A stretch of 64,000 bases of DNA from an uncultured Eubacterium sp. (GTDB lineage: Bacteria > Bacillota > Clostridia > Lachnospirales > Lachnospiraceae). The notes under the pieces are model-generated. The model searched no databases and had not been told where the DNA came from. It saw nothing but the letters and a program-made list of their open reading frames with translations. The position numbers and the translations under genes were made by a program. The stretch is from contig CAJUFM010000004.1 in the NCBI GenBank assembly GCA_910585745.1, positions 1 through 64,000 on the forward strand. Direction: 5' to 3'. Positions 52,487 to 60,890 of the stretch are shown piece by piece (position 1 is the stretch's first letter; each line of letters starts with the position of its first letter).

Positions 52487-52898
52487 GGGAGCATTCATTA
52501 ACGAACAGTATCAGAGCCTGTATCGGATGTGCCGTCAGGCGATAAAGGAGACTGCTGCTACTGCGGATTTTTATTCAGAAGAGACAAAGAAGAGATTTGC
52601 AGAAATGGATGTGGATGCTCATTCCGGGATTACGTTGTCTGCCTCCAATACAGAGCTGGCAAATTCTCTCCGCAGTGTTTTTTCTACCCTGGATTTTGAA
52701 AAAGAAGATGGGCTTCAGTCGTTCTTTAAGCAGTATCAGGACTGGATGAGACCAGCGTATCTGGAAGTGCATGGCGGTTCTGAGAAATTTGCGGAGGAAC
52801 ATCTGGCAGAAGACATGGCATTATACAAAAAGCAATACAAAGACTTGACGAACCATGTGTTGGCGGCAAGTGTAAAACATGTTGATCTGCAGATATGA
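52473..52898 (+). CDS. Hypothetical partner of the DUF6033 protein
   Basis: A 141-aa soluble, helical protein (YQSLYRMCRQAIKETAATADF, LANSLRSVFSTLDFEKEDGL). It starts within the DUF6033 gene (ATG 52473; TTG 52470 is possible) in another frame, which indicates translational coupling. No family recognised. A terminator follows, so the two genes form a bicistronic unit. Confidence 0.55.
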   Translation: MYQYRGAFINEQYQSLYRMCRQAIKETAATADFYSEETKKRFAEMDVDAHSGITLSASNTELANSLRSVFSTLDFEKEDGLQSFFKQYQDWMRPAYLEVHGGSEKFAEEHLAEDMALYKKQYKDLTNHVLAASVKHVDLQI

Positions 52899-52934
52899 AT
52901 GGGTTTAAAGCAATGCTTTACATAACAATTAGAA

Positions 52935-52967
52935 GGGGACTGTCCAGAAATAGACAGTCCCTTTTTC
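52935..52967 (+). terminator. Rho-independent terminator
   Basis: GGGACTGTC (52936-52944) and GACAGTCCC (52953-52961) followed by TTTTT. It ends the DUF6033 unit and lies 60 bp before the end of the convergent ABC exporter gene. Confidence 0.85.
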
Positions 52968-53027
52968 CATAGGAAAGTCCCTAATTTGCGGAGAGGGTGC
53001 GCGTTTTTCAGCCGCTCCTTTTTTAGG

Positions 53028-54782
53028 TCAGCAAATATCTTCTTTTTCTATCTGTATGCACTGTTTATTCTGAATCCGGTATATCCGGCTGCAGATCTTA
53101 AGGACAGCCTGCCGGTGAGTGGTGACGATACAGGTTCTTGGGTAGCGGTCTTCCTGAATATGCTGCAGGATCTGGCGCTCTACTTCGATGTCCAGGGCAG
53201 AGGTGGCTTCATCCAGAAGCAGGAGGGCAGATCTGCGCAGCAACGCCCTGGCGATGGAGAGCCGCTGGGCCTGGCCTTCTGAAAATCCGCCGCCCCGTTC
53301 CTTGATCTTACTGTGGATGCCCTCTGGCAGGGCGGACACAAATTTCCATGCACATGCCATCTTCAGGGCATGGATAATTTCATCATCAGAAGCATCGGGT
53401 TTGACATTTCTCATATTTTCTGCGATGGTGCCGGAAAACATAGTATTCCCCTGGGGGACATAGGAAAAAAGTTTACGGCAGGAGGGGGACAAGGAGAGGG
53501 ATTCCGGAGATCCCGGATCTGCGCCCTGCAGTGTGATGGTTCCTCCCTGGGGAGTCAGCAGTGCCAGGATCAGACGGAGCATAGTGGTTTTTCCCTCTCC
53601 GGAGGGTCCTACCAGGGCAATGATTTCATGGGGGCAGGCGTGGAGACTGGCATTTTCAAATACTTCTGTTCCCGCTTGATATGAATAATTGATATGAGAA
53701 ACATCCAGGCGGATCCCCTGCTCCCGGTGACGTTCGTAAAAGGATATTACGGCATCATCCTGACTAAAATCTTCCTTGGGCATATCCAGAATGTCCATCA
53801 GGCGGCCGGCAGAAGTGGTCAGGCTGATGGCATTGGGAACCAGACCGATCAGGGCATTCAGCGTCCCGGTCAGTGTGCCGGACAGGGAGAGGAACATGGT
53901 CATGGTACCATAACTGATGACTCCGTCCCAGACCCGGTAAATTCCCCAGCCATAGGAACTGTAGCTGACGATAAGGCCGACAACAGACATGAGGATGGAA
54001 GAAAGCATGGACATCTTCTGGAAATCCAGCCGCATGGCAAGATATTCTGTCTGCAGGCTTTTCAAGTATTTAATATAGACCGGGATCAGGTCAAAGGCCT
54101 TTATGGTCTGTATATTGGAAAATGCTTCCTGATGAAATCCGGACATGCGGGCATTCAGGGCAGCGCTTTTCTGGTTGTTGTGGATCATCCGCTTCATCAG
54201 TGTCCGGGACATCAGAAGCGTCACAGGAATACCGATAAATGAGAATACGGCAAAAGAAGCATCGTAGTAGATAACGATGGCAAAGGCGCTGATGAATTTA
54301 AAAGTATTGATGATCAGACTGGGGATCCAGTTTAGGATGCCATTGGAGATATTGGAGGCATCGGAATTCCAGCGGGTCAGCAGGTCGCCAGTATGGTAAT
54401 TGGAGATCGACTCCCAATCGGTTACCAGCATTTTAGAAAAGATATCAGCTTTGATCTCATTATCCACCCGGATGCTGATCCAGTTTGACATGTAGCTGGA
54501 AAACTGGTTCATCACAGTACTGCCCAGCGCCAGGCCGATCATGGCGCAGAATGCCTTTAACAGCTCGCCGGTCTGGTGCCCGGTGATGATATCGATCAAA
54601 TCCTTGGAAACCAGACTGCTTCCCAGGGAAACAACGGTTCCGATGAGTCCGATCAGAGTATAAAATATGATCGCCAGCCAGTAACGTCTGGCATACTGGT
54701 AGATCCATTTTGTCTGGGAAAGCATATCTGTGAGGATCCCCTCCTGGATGCGCTTTCTCATATGTTTCAGAGTTTCAAGCAT
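53028..54782 (-). CDS. ABC exporter (fused membrane and ATPase domains)
   Basis: A 584-aa half-transporter. A six-helix ABCB-type membrane domain spans about 25-310 (AIIFYTLIGLIGTVVSLGSS). The ATPase follows, with Walker A GPSGEGKTTMLRL, signature FSEGQAQRLSIARALL, Walker B ALLLLDEATSALD and the switch His in IVTTHRQA. There is no N-terminal C39 peptidase domain, so any leader removal needs a separate protease; the SipW-like peptidase at 56144 is a candidate. Minus-strand ATG 54782 is chosen over 54794 because GGAG precedes it. It is the second gene after the PqqD-HprK fusion, 74 bp apart. Confidence 0.88.
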   Translation of the reverse strand: MLETLKHMRKRIQEGILTDMLSQTKWIYQYARRYWLAIIFYTLIGLIGTVVSLGSSLVSKDLIDIITGHQTGELLKAFCAMIGLALGSTVMNQFSSYMSNWISIRVDNEIKADIFSKMLVTDWESISNYHTGDLLTRWNSDASNISNGILNWIPSLIINTFKFISAFAIVIYYDASFAVFSFIGIPVTLLMSRTLMKRMIHNNQKSAALNARMSGFHQEAFSNIQTIKAFDLIPVYIKYLKSLQTEYLAMRLDFQKMSMLSSILMSVVGLIVSYSSYGWGIYRVWDGVISYGTMTMFLSLSGTLTGTLNALIGLVPNAISLTTSAGRLMDILDMPKEDFSQDDAVISFYERHREQGIRLDVSHINYSYQAGTEVFENASLHACPHEIIALVGPSGEGKTTMLRLILALLTPQGGTITLQGADPGSPESLSLSPSCRKLFSYVPQGNTMFSGTIAENMRNVKPDASDDEIIHALKMACAWKFVSALPEGIHSKIKERGGGFSEGQAQRLSIARALLRRSALLLLDEATSALDIEVERQILQHIQEDRYPRTCIVTTHRQAVLKICSRIYRIQNKQCIQIEKEDIC

Positions 54783-54856
54783 AATATTCTCCATTCTGGA
54801 GCGTATGGAAGGGGCGAAGAGAAATTCGCCAGGGCGCTCCTTACTTTATGGATATT

Positions 54857-56020
54857 TTAATTTTTATCAAGATGACGCAGATAGTCATCGATGCGGGCCT
54901 TCATATACTCCGCTGCCTCTCGTTCCCTGTTACAGAACAAACGGGTGATATAGCAGGAGTCGGTGACAGCAGTGGCGATGTGAAGGTTCTTATCCAGCAT
55001 ATCCTCCGTCCAGGCAGGGGAAATACTTCGCTGCAACACCAGAAGTGTCTGTTCGTCAGCTGCGGGTTCCTGGCACAGGTTTGTGGGGGACTGTTTGAGG
55101 AGAATGATCCCCCCCAGTGGATGGGAAGCGGCATCGGAGATGCCGGAAGTCCCACACCAGGGAATCCCGTGTATCATGGGGGTTCCATTTTCGCAGGAGA
55201 CTAGGTTCAGGTCTCCGTTTAATACTGGTGTGTGTAAATATTGGTTCCAGAGGTTTGTGTGAGTGGATTTGCCGGTGCCCGAGGGGGCGGCAAAGAGCCA
55301 TGCCTGATCACGGTAGTAGAGGGAGGCAGAATGAATCGCCAGCCGTCCATGTCTGGCTGCCGTGTATAGGAATACCAGCCGGATGGCGTGGAACAGATGC
55401 GACAGAAGAGGTTCCCGGTAGGGGGGAACCACATAAAAGCGGGCAAGTGTTCCGTCCTTTTTTAGTATGCACTCCTGTAGCTGTGGCGACTGGGGGAACA
55501 GGATCCGGTATTCCTGTTCTTGTTCGCATACCAGAAGATCCTCCGCCTGGATCAGAAGCAGCCCTCTGGCAGGGGAGGTGGATAGTCCGCTGGAGGGCAG
55601 GATTTCGATGGTCATGTCTGGAGATTGGGCTTCATTTGTATAAAAGGGCAGAAATTCTGAGGGTATCAGATCTTTTGGGGAAGAAAGATGAAGGGCCAGC
55701 CCTCCGATCATCATATCAATTCCTGAACCTGACGGAGCCAGAGGAGGTTCTTCCAGCATTCCCCAGGCGGCCAGCTGGTCCAGAAAGGAATCCATATCTT
55801 TTTTCAGCATATCTTTATCTTCCGGGGGAATTTCATAGTAATCTGCCAGAAGCGCCAGCAGCTCATTCCGGTCTTTCGCGGATGGAATAAGATTCCAGAT
55901 CCGTTCTCCGGTTTCATTTAATTTCATGCCTCTTCGTTGTTCGGCAATGCGCTGTCCCACAGGAAGGAGATAGGAAATCTCATTTATTTTTTTGATAAAA
56001 AAACCATCGGTTTGTTTCAT
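54857..56020 (-). CDS. PqqD domain fused to an HPr-kinase-like domain
   Basis: A 387-aa protein. Residues 1-95 are a PqqD/RRE-like winged helix (LNETGERIWNLI, FLDQLAAWGML). Residues 100-200 are a linker domain. Residues 205-385 form an HprK-like kinase with P-loop APSGTGKST (245-253), upstream His230-Ser231 in LAIHSASLYY, NGD near 268-270 and GIPWCGTSGI. HprK-like enzymes in lasso-peptide clusters phosphorylate the peptide, and HprK-rel proteins occur with PqqD in exosortase loci. The fusion puts leader recognition and phosphorylation in one chain. GGGAGG precedes minus-strand ATG 56020. Confidence 0.82.
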   Translation of the reverse strand: MKQTDGFFIKKINEISYLLPVGQRIAEQRRGMKLNETGERIWNLIPSAKDRNELLALLADYYEIPPEDKDMLKKDMDSFLDQLAAWGMLEEPPLAPSGSGIDMMIGGLALHLSSPKDLIPSEFLPFYTNEAQSPDMTIEILPSSGLSTSPARGLLLIQAEDLLVCEQEQEYRILFPQSPQLQECILKKDGTLARFYVVPPYREPLLSHLFHAIRLVFLYTAARHGRLAIHSASLYYRDQAWLFAAPSGTGKSTHTNLWNQYLHTPVLNGDLNLVSCENGTPMIHGIPWCGTSGISDAASHPLGGIILLKQSPTNLCQEPAADEQTLLVLQRSISPAWTEDMLDKNLHIATAVTDSCYITRLFCNREREAAEYMKARIDDYLRHLDKN

Positions 56021-56048
56021 GGAAAACCTCCCTTAAACGATTGAACTT

Positions 56049-56081
56049 ATTATAGCATTTTTCTGGAGAAAATGCTATAAT
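56049..56081. promoter_or_regulatory. Perfect 13-bp inverted repeat between divergent genes
   Basis: ATTATAGCATTTT (56049-56061) and AAAATGCTATAAT (56069-56081), spacer 7 bp. Each arm ends in a TATAAT -10 sequence, one per strand, so one palindrome could carry both divergent start sites and act as shared operator. Neither strand has a consensus -35 at 17 bp, which suggests activator dependence. Confidence 0.55.
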
Positions 56082-56143
56082 AGACCGAAACAATCCAGGA
56101 AAATTCTTTGGCGCTGCCGCGCTATGGCAAGGGAGGGAATGAT

Positions 56144-56605
56144 ATGGACACCGGATTTGATCTGGAGCAGTTATTAGAGGAAGGGAACCGGATTCGTGTC
56201 AAGCCCCAGGGTTACAGCATGTATCCCCTGCTGGTGCCGGGGAGGGATGAGGTGGTCATCGAACAGGAAGATCCCTCCAGGCTTCGCCGGGGGGATGTTG
56301 TATTGTTCCGGCGGGAGGGCAGTATCCTGGTCCTTCACCGGATCTGCCGCCGTTGCGGGGATGATTTTTTTATGGTGGGAGACAACCAGAAGCAGATCGA
56401 AGGACCCATCGGGAGTACTCAGATCAAGGGAAAGGTTACGACGGTGATCCGTGGCGGCAGGGCCATATCTGCCGAGAACCGGCTGTACCGCATGTACAGC
56501 AGTATCTGGCTGTGTCTCCGGCCATTACGTCCCGTGTTGTCCAAGATGGCACATTGTTTGAAAACATTGTTTCGGGGGAAAAAAGGCTTGCATAATCATT
56601 TGTAA
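56144..56605 (+). CDS. S26-family signal peptidase, SipW/ER-like
   Basis: A 153-aa protease. The serine motif is QGYSMYPLL (Ser25), followed by RRGDVVLFRR and the His65-bearing VLHRI, then a GDN at 79-81. A Ser-His pair instead of Ser-Lys marks the SipW/ER type rather than LepB. There is no N-terminal membrane helix; the C-terminus has an amphipathic, basic segment that may attach to the membrane. SipW-like enzymes process few, specific exported substrates. GGGAGGG precedes ATG 56144. Divergent from the PqqD-HprK/ABC operon, it is the most likely leader-removing enzyme of this module. Confidence 0.8.
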   Translation: MDTGFDLEQLLEEGNRIRVKPQGYSMYPLLVPGRDEVVIEQEDPSRLRRGDVVLFRREGSILVLHRICRRCGDDFFMVGDNQKQIEGPIGSTQIKGKVTTVIRGGRAISAENRLYRMYSSIWLCLRPLRPVLSKMAHCLKTLFRGKKGLHNHL

Positions 56606-56615
56606 TTGCATATAA
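56587..56615 (+). promoter_or_regulatory. Promoter of thiC
   Basis: TTGCAT at 56587-56592, 17 bp, TATAAT at 56610-56615, overlapping the end of the peptidase gene. No TPP-riboswitch consensus was seen in the 110-nt leader. Confidence 0.6.
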
Positions 56616-56727
56616 TATTGGTTAGTATTCTGAGATGAAATAAGTTCTGTCGCAACTTGGGATGTGCAGAAACCATGCTCAAAAATTATGATTAAACGAT
56701 ACCGGGAGTAAATGGAGGATTGTATTG

Positions 56728-58035
56728 ATGAATTATACAACGCAGATGGATGCCGCGAGAAAAGGAATTTTTACAGATGCGATGAAAGGCGTCTGTGAAT
56801 ACGAAGGAATGGACAAGGATGTTTTGATGGATCTGGTTGCCAAGGGACAGGTTGCGATCCCGGCAAACAAGAATCACAAATGTCTTAAACCCTATGGTAT
56901 TGGAAACAGGCTGAAGACAAAGATCAATGTAAATCTGGGGACAAGCCGTGACTGCCTGGATCTGGATGTAGAGATGCAGAAGGTAAAGGCCGCTGTGGAT
57001 ATGGGGGCTGAGGCGATCATGGATCTGAGTTCTTATGGAGATACGAAGAAATTCCGTAGAAAACTGATCGACGAGTGCCCGGCGGTGATCGGGACGGTGC
57101 CGATCTATGATGCGGTGGTGTATTATAATAAGGCATTGAAGGATATCACAGCAGATGAGTGGATGGATGTAGTTAAGATGCACGCAGAGGACGGGGTTGA
57201 TTTTATGACGATCCACTGCGGTATCAACCGAGCTACAGCAGACCGCTTTAAGCAGCATCTGCGCCATACGAATATCGTTTCCCGTGGCGGTTCTATTATA
57301 TTTGCATGGATGGAGCTGACAGGAAATGAAAATCCATTTTATGAGAGATACGATGAACTTCTGGATATTTGTGAGAAATATGATGTGACCATCAGTCTTG
57401 GGGATGCCTGCCGTCCGGGAAGTATTGAAGACGCCGGGGATATTTCCCAGATTTCGGAACTGGTGGCGCTGGGTGAGCTGACACAGCGCGCCTGGGATCA
57501 CAACGTCCAGGTGATGATCGAGGGACCGGGACACATGCCTTTGAATCAGATCCGCGCCAATATGGAGATTGAGCAGACTGTGTGCAAAGGAGCGCCCTTT
57601 TATGTGCTGGGACCTCTTGTTACAGATGTTGCGCCGGGGTATGACCATATTACAAGTGCCATTGGCGGGGCGATCGCAGCTACTTATGGAGCCTCCTTCC
57701 TCTGTTATGTGACGCCGGCAGAACATCTTCGCCTTCCTACCGTGGAAGATGTAAAAGAAGGGATCATAGCTTCCCGTATAGCTGCTCATGCGGCAGATGT
57801 GGCGAAAGGCATTCCGGGAGCGAAGGATTGGGATTACCAGATGAGTGAAGCGCGTCGCGAGCTTGACTGGGAGAGACAGTTTGAACTTGCTATTGATCCG
57901 GAAAAAGCCCGTCGGTACCGGTCGGAGAGCAAACCAGAAAAAGAAGATACCTGCACCATGTGCGGAAAAATGTGTGCAGTACGTAATATAAATAAGATCC
58001 TCCGTGGAGAAGATGTAGACATAATGGAGGACTAA
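56728..58035 (+). CDS. thiC: Phosphomethylpyrimidine synthase ThiC
   Basis: A 435-aa radical SAM enzyme turning aminoimidazole ribotide into HMP phosphate for thiamine. Family segments: LGTSRDCLDLDVEMQKVKAA, GAEAIMDLSSYGDTKKFRR, TVPIYDAV, FMTIHCGINR, SLGDACRPGSIEDAGD, QVMIEGPGHMPLNQI and YVTPAEHLRLP. The C-terminal cluster motif is CTMCGKMC (CX2CX3C), one residue shorter than the CX2CX4C of E. coli; I recall the short form from clostridial ThiC. It is also shorter at the N-terminus, typical of anaerobes. The paralogue BzaF (B12 lower-ligand synthesis) is an alternative, but no cobalamin genes are nearby. GGAGG precedes ATG 56728. Confidence 0.88.
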   Translation: MNYTTQMDAARKGIFTDAMKGVCEYEGMDKDVLMDLVAKGQVAIPANKNHKCLKPYGIGNRLKTKINVNLGTSRDCLDLDVEMQKVKAAVDMGAEAIMDLSSYGDTKKFRRKLIDECPAVIGTVPIYDAVVYYNKALKDITADEWMDVVKMHAEDGVDFMTIHCGINRATADRFKQHLRHTNIVSRGGSIIFAWMELTGNENPFYERYDELLDICEKYDVTISLGDACRPGSIEDAGDISQISELVALGELTQRAWDHNVQVMIEGPGHMPLNQIRANMEIEQTVCKGAPFYVLGPLVTDVAPGYDHITSAIGGAIAATYGASFLCYVTPAEHLRLPTVEDVKEGIIASRIAAHAADVAKGIPGAKDWDYQMSEARRELDWERQFELAIDPEKARRYRSESKPEKEDTCTMCGKMCAVRNINKILRGEDVDIMED

Positions 58036-58045
58036 AAGGCCAGAT

Positions 58046-58088
58046 ATGGAAATTATAGTAAGGATCCCTGGTTCCCTATAATTTCCAT
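58046..58088. promoter_or_regulatory. 13-bp perfect stem-loop after thiC
   Basis: ATGGAAATTATAG (58046-58058) and CTATAATTTCCAT (58076-58088) with a 17-nt loop. There is no T-run. It may be an mRNA end structure or an operator for the next gene; it also contains TATAAT on the + strand at about 58077. Confidence 0.45.
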
Positions 58089-58159
58089 GGTATACCTACA
58101 GCCTGTCTTGCATAAGTTTTAAGGTGAAAAACTTTGGACTTGTGTAAGGGGGGCTTTTT

Positions 58160-59980
58160 TTGAAGAGAACCAGTTCCATATTTATAGTTTTTGCCATCAT
58201 ACTTCTCTCCACAGCTGGAATGTGGCTGTATCAGTCCTGGAGAGATGGACAGGACAGCGTGTCCACAAAGGATATAAAGAATGCCTATGTGGTAAAAGAA
58301 AAGGGAGATAAGCTTCACCTGTACTCGAAAGAAGGCGAGGCTGATTATAAAGTAAAAGAGGACTTCCGGGATCAGGAGTACCGGGGGATCGCTGATGTAT
58401 GTATCCGGGAAGGAGAGGTAGAAAGCATTGTCTGTAAGCCAGAGATCATCCGTGGAAAGGTGCTGGCGGTGGAGAGCGGCTCGGTGGATGTGGCAGATTA
58501 CGGGACGCTTCCAGAGGAAGAAAACTGTAGATGGTATGCGGTGAAAGATAAGATCGCCAGCTGTTCCAGGGATAATCTCTATATCGGACAGACAGATGCG
58601 GAATTTGTGGTGGCAGAAGGAAAGATCTGCAGCGTTTTGTTCCGGGGAGAAACGGAAGAAGAGGAGGAGAGCAGCGAATCACAGAAACAACAGCGGATCC
58701 GGGTAATCCTGAAAACAAATGATTTCAGCGGCTATGAACACGAAGTGGTAAAACTTCGGGGAACGAAAAAAATCTACGTGCGGGAAGGAAAGACCCAGAG
58801 GGAGCACCAGCCTGGTGAATTATATGAGATCACTGCTGCCAGCATGAAGGAAAAAAGGGTTACTGTAACCTGTGAAGAGGGAGGGCGTATTGAGCTGTCC
58901 AGTCTTAAACGGGGGAAGGGAGCGCCGATATACAGAGGAGAGTTGGAGATCGTTAAAGCTGGAGACGGGCTTCATATTATCAATGAACTGTCTATGGAGG
59001 AATATCTGTATGGTGTGATCCCCAGTGAGATGCCGGCGGAGTATCATCCAGAGGCATTGAAAGCCCAGGCGGTATGTGCCAGAAGCTATGCGGCGAGGCA
59101 CATCAAAAACAACCGTCTTAAAGAAATGGGTGCCCATGTAGATGACAGCGTATCCTATCAGGTATACAATAATACCCGGGAGGATGAGCGCTGCAACCAG
59201 GCAGTGGATGCCACCAAGGGACAAAAGGTATATTATAAAGATAAAATTGCTTCTACCTATTTCTTTTCTACCTCTTGTGGGGCAACAACTTCGGCAAAAG
59301 ATGTGGATTTCAGCGGAAAGGAACTCCCTTATCTGACTGGCAGGCTGCAGGAGCCGGACAGTCAGGAGGGAGATAAAAAAGAACGGGCAAAACTGGTCTC
59401 TGGAACCTTTGGAAATGAGGACCTCTTCCGTAAATTTCTGGATCAGGACAGAAATGTGCTGGATAAGACCCAGCCCTGGTACCGCTGGAGTACCACTATT
59501 TCCCTGGGGGACATCGAAAACAATATCAATACAAAAATTGGCGGGAGGTGTCAGGCGGCAGGAGAAAAGGTACAGGTCCGCCAGCCGGACGGAACTTATA
59601 AACCCCAGCAGATCAACGGTATCGGCAAACTGAAAAAGATCAAGATCAAAACAAGAAAGAGCGGCGGTGTTGTAAACATGGCAGTTCTCGTGGGAACAGA
59701 GGCGACGGTGCGGGTGTATTCCGAGTACAACATCCGGATGCTTGTGTTTCATGAAAATGCCATTGTGAAAAAGAATGATGGGAAATGCGTATCTGGTATG
59801 AATATGCTCCCCAGCGGATTTTTTGTCATGGATAAGAACGGAAGCTCCTATGATTTCCGAGGGGGTGGTTTTGGCCATGGAACCGGAATGAGTCAGACCG
59901 GAGCCAACGAGCTGGCACAGATGGGAAAGAGTTTTACCGATATATTAAATTATTATTTTGATGGAACCGTAGTGAAATGA
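58160..59980 (+). CDS. SpoIID/LytB-domain protein
   Basis: A 606-aa exported protein. It has an N-terminal membrane anchor (SIFIVFAIILLSTAGMWLY), a 250-residue unique region with an acidic low-complexity stretch (EEEEESSESQ), and then a SpoIID domain from about 275: YLYGVIPSEMPAEYHPEALK, QAVCARSYAARH, STSCGATTSAKD and GGGFGHGTGMSQTGANELA. SpoIID-type lytic transglycosylases cleave denuded peptidoglycan during engulfment; the catalytic Glu is in IPSEMP. Vegetative LytB-like copies also exist. The start is TTG 58160 after GGGGGG. Its 3' end overlaps the convergent YihY gene by 28 bp. Confidence 0.82.
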   Translation: MKRTSSIFIVFAIILLSTAGMWLYQSWRDGQDSVSTKDIKNAYVVKEKGDKLHLYSKEGEADYKVKEDFRDQEYRGIADVCIREGEVESIVCKPEIIRGKVLAVESGSVDVADYGTLPEEENCRWYAVKDKIASCSRDNLYIGQTDAEFVVAEGKICSVLFRGETEEEEESSESQKQQRIRVILKTNDFSGYEHEVVKLRGTKKIYVREGKTQREHQPGELYEITAASMKEKRVTVTCEEGGRIELSSLKRGKGAPIYRGELEIVKAGDGLHIINELSMEEYLYGVIPSEMPAEYHPEALKAQAVCARSYAARHIKNNRLKEMGAHVDDSVSYQVYNNTREDERCNQAVDATKGQKVYYKDKIASTYFFSTSCGATTSAKDVDFSGKELPYLTGRLQEPDSQEGDKKERAKLVSGTFGNEDLFRKFLDQDRNVLDKTQPWYRWSTTISLGDIENNINTKIGGRCQAAGEKVQVRQPDGTYKPQQINGIGKLKKIKIKTRKSGGVVNMAVLVGTEATVRVYSEYNIRMLVFHENAIVKKNDGKCVSGMNMLPSGFFVMDKNGSSYDFRGGGFGHGTGMSQTGANELAQMGKSFTDILNYYFDGTVVK

Positions 59981-60822
59981 TGTTTTTTCTTTTCCTTTCT
60001 GAGAAAAAAAACATTGCCTTCAGCGAGAAAGCGGTTGATCAGGGCGCCGGTAAATAAAATATCCATACATATATAAAGCCAGAGCATGATGAGTACGATA
60101 TAGGTCAGACTGCCGTAGACGGAAGAAAAGTTGGTAAAATAATCCACATAAATAGAAAAGAGGTAGCTGAACAGCATCCAGAGCACCGAGGTAAACAGGG
60201 CGCCGGGGATTTCTTCTTTGATCTTTGGCCTGCGGTCAGGAATAAAGGAATAGAGCAGCAAAAAGAATAAGAAAAAAATGGTGAATCCAAGAATGGAGCG
60301 CAGGGAAAAGATACCGATAAACAAAGGAGTCTCGATAGAAAAATAGGAATCTATAGCAAGCAGTATTTTGTTTCCATAGACAAGTACGATCAGCGAGATC
60401 AGCAGGATCACAGCAAAAGAAAGGGTGTACAAAAGAGAGGAAATACGTTTTAGAAACCAGTTCCTCTGGTTTTTTACGCCATAGATCTTATCCAGTCCAA
60501 AGGTGATTCCCATAAATCCTTTGGAGCCGGACCAGAGTGTCGTGATCACTGTGATGGACAGCAGGGTGCCAGAGGCCTGGTGATACGCTTCATTGATCCA
60601 GCGGGAGAAGATTGTATTCAAATTGCCAGGAATAACGGCCTCCAGCATACGGATCATATTTTCCTCCGACAATGGGGTGTATTTTAAAAGCGTGAAAAAG
60701 AACATGACAAAAGGAAAAAAGGAGACCATAACAAAAAACACGACATGGGCGGAATGGATCGACAGGGTGTTTTCGCTAAATTTGTCAATAAACCACTGAA
60801 TAACCTTTTTATAGTGTTTCAT
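59953..60822 (-). CDS. YihY/BrkB-family membrane protein
   Basis: A 289-aa protein with six membrane helices. Family segments are HSAHVVFFVMVSFFPFVMFF, ITTLWSGSKGFMGITFGLDKIY, YSFIPDRRPKIKEEIPGALF and YGSLTYIVLIMLWLYICMDI. It was once annotated as ribonuclease BN; now it is viewed as a membrane protein of unknown transport role. The C-terminus is very basic (RKEKKKHH). Minus-strand ATG 60822 follows GGAGG; an earlier TTG at 60840 lacks one. Confidence 0.88.
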   Translation of the reverse strand: MKHYKKVIQWFIDKFSENTLSIHSAHVVFFVMVSFFPFVMFFFTLLKYTPLSEENMIRMLEAVIPGNLNTIFSRWINEAYHQASGTLLSITVITTLWSGSKGFMGITFGLDKIYGVKNQRNWFLKRISSLLYTLSFAVILLISLIVLVYGNKILLAIDSYFSIETPLFIGIFSLRSILGFTIFFLFFLLLYSFIPDRRPKIKEEIPGALFTSVLWMLFSYLFSIYVDYFTNFSSVYGSLTYIVLIMLWLYICMDILFTGALINRFLAEGNVFFLRKEKKKHHFTTVPSK

Positions 60823-60890
60823 ATGATACCTCCACAGCAATGATTTTTCTTTTACAGTAAAGTATATGTAAAAGTATGAGAAAAATCAAG

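Noticed and set aside
55117..55890. A 257-codon + strand frame opposite the PqqD-HprK gene
   Set aside because: It is low-complexity, Arg/Gly-rich shadow sequence without family motifs; the minus-strand gene has a ribosome site and intact P-loop.
47864..56605. Complete lasso-peptide cluster
   Set aside because: No asparagine-synthetase-like cyclase or transglutaminase-like leader peptidase is present, and the candidate precursor is far longer than a lasso precursor.
56630..56700. CTGAGA near 56631 upstream of thiC as part of a TPP riboswitch
   Set aside because: The second conserved half (ACC-TGATCTGGATAAT-like) is absent and no P1 stem closes around it.
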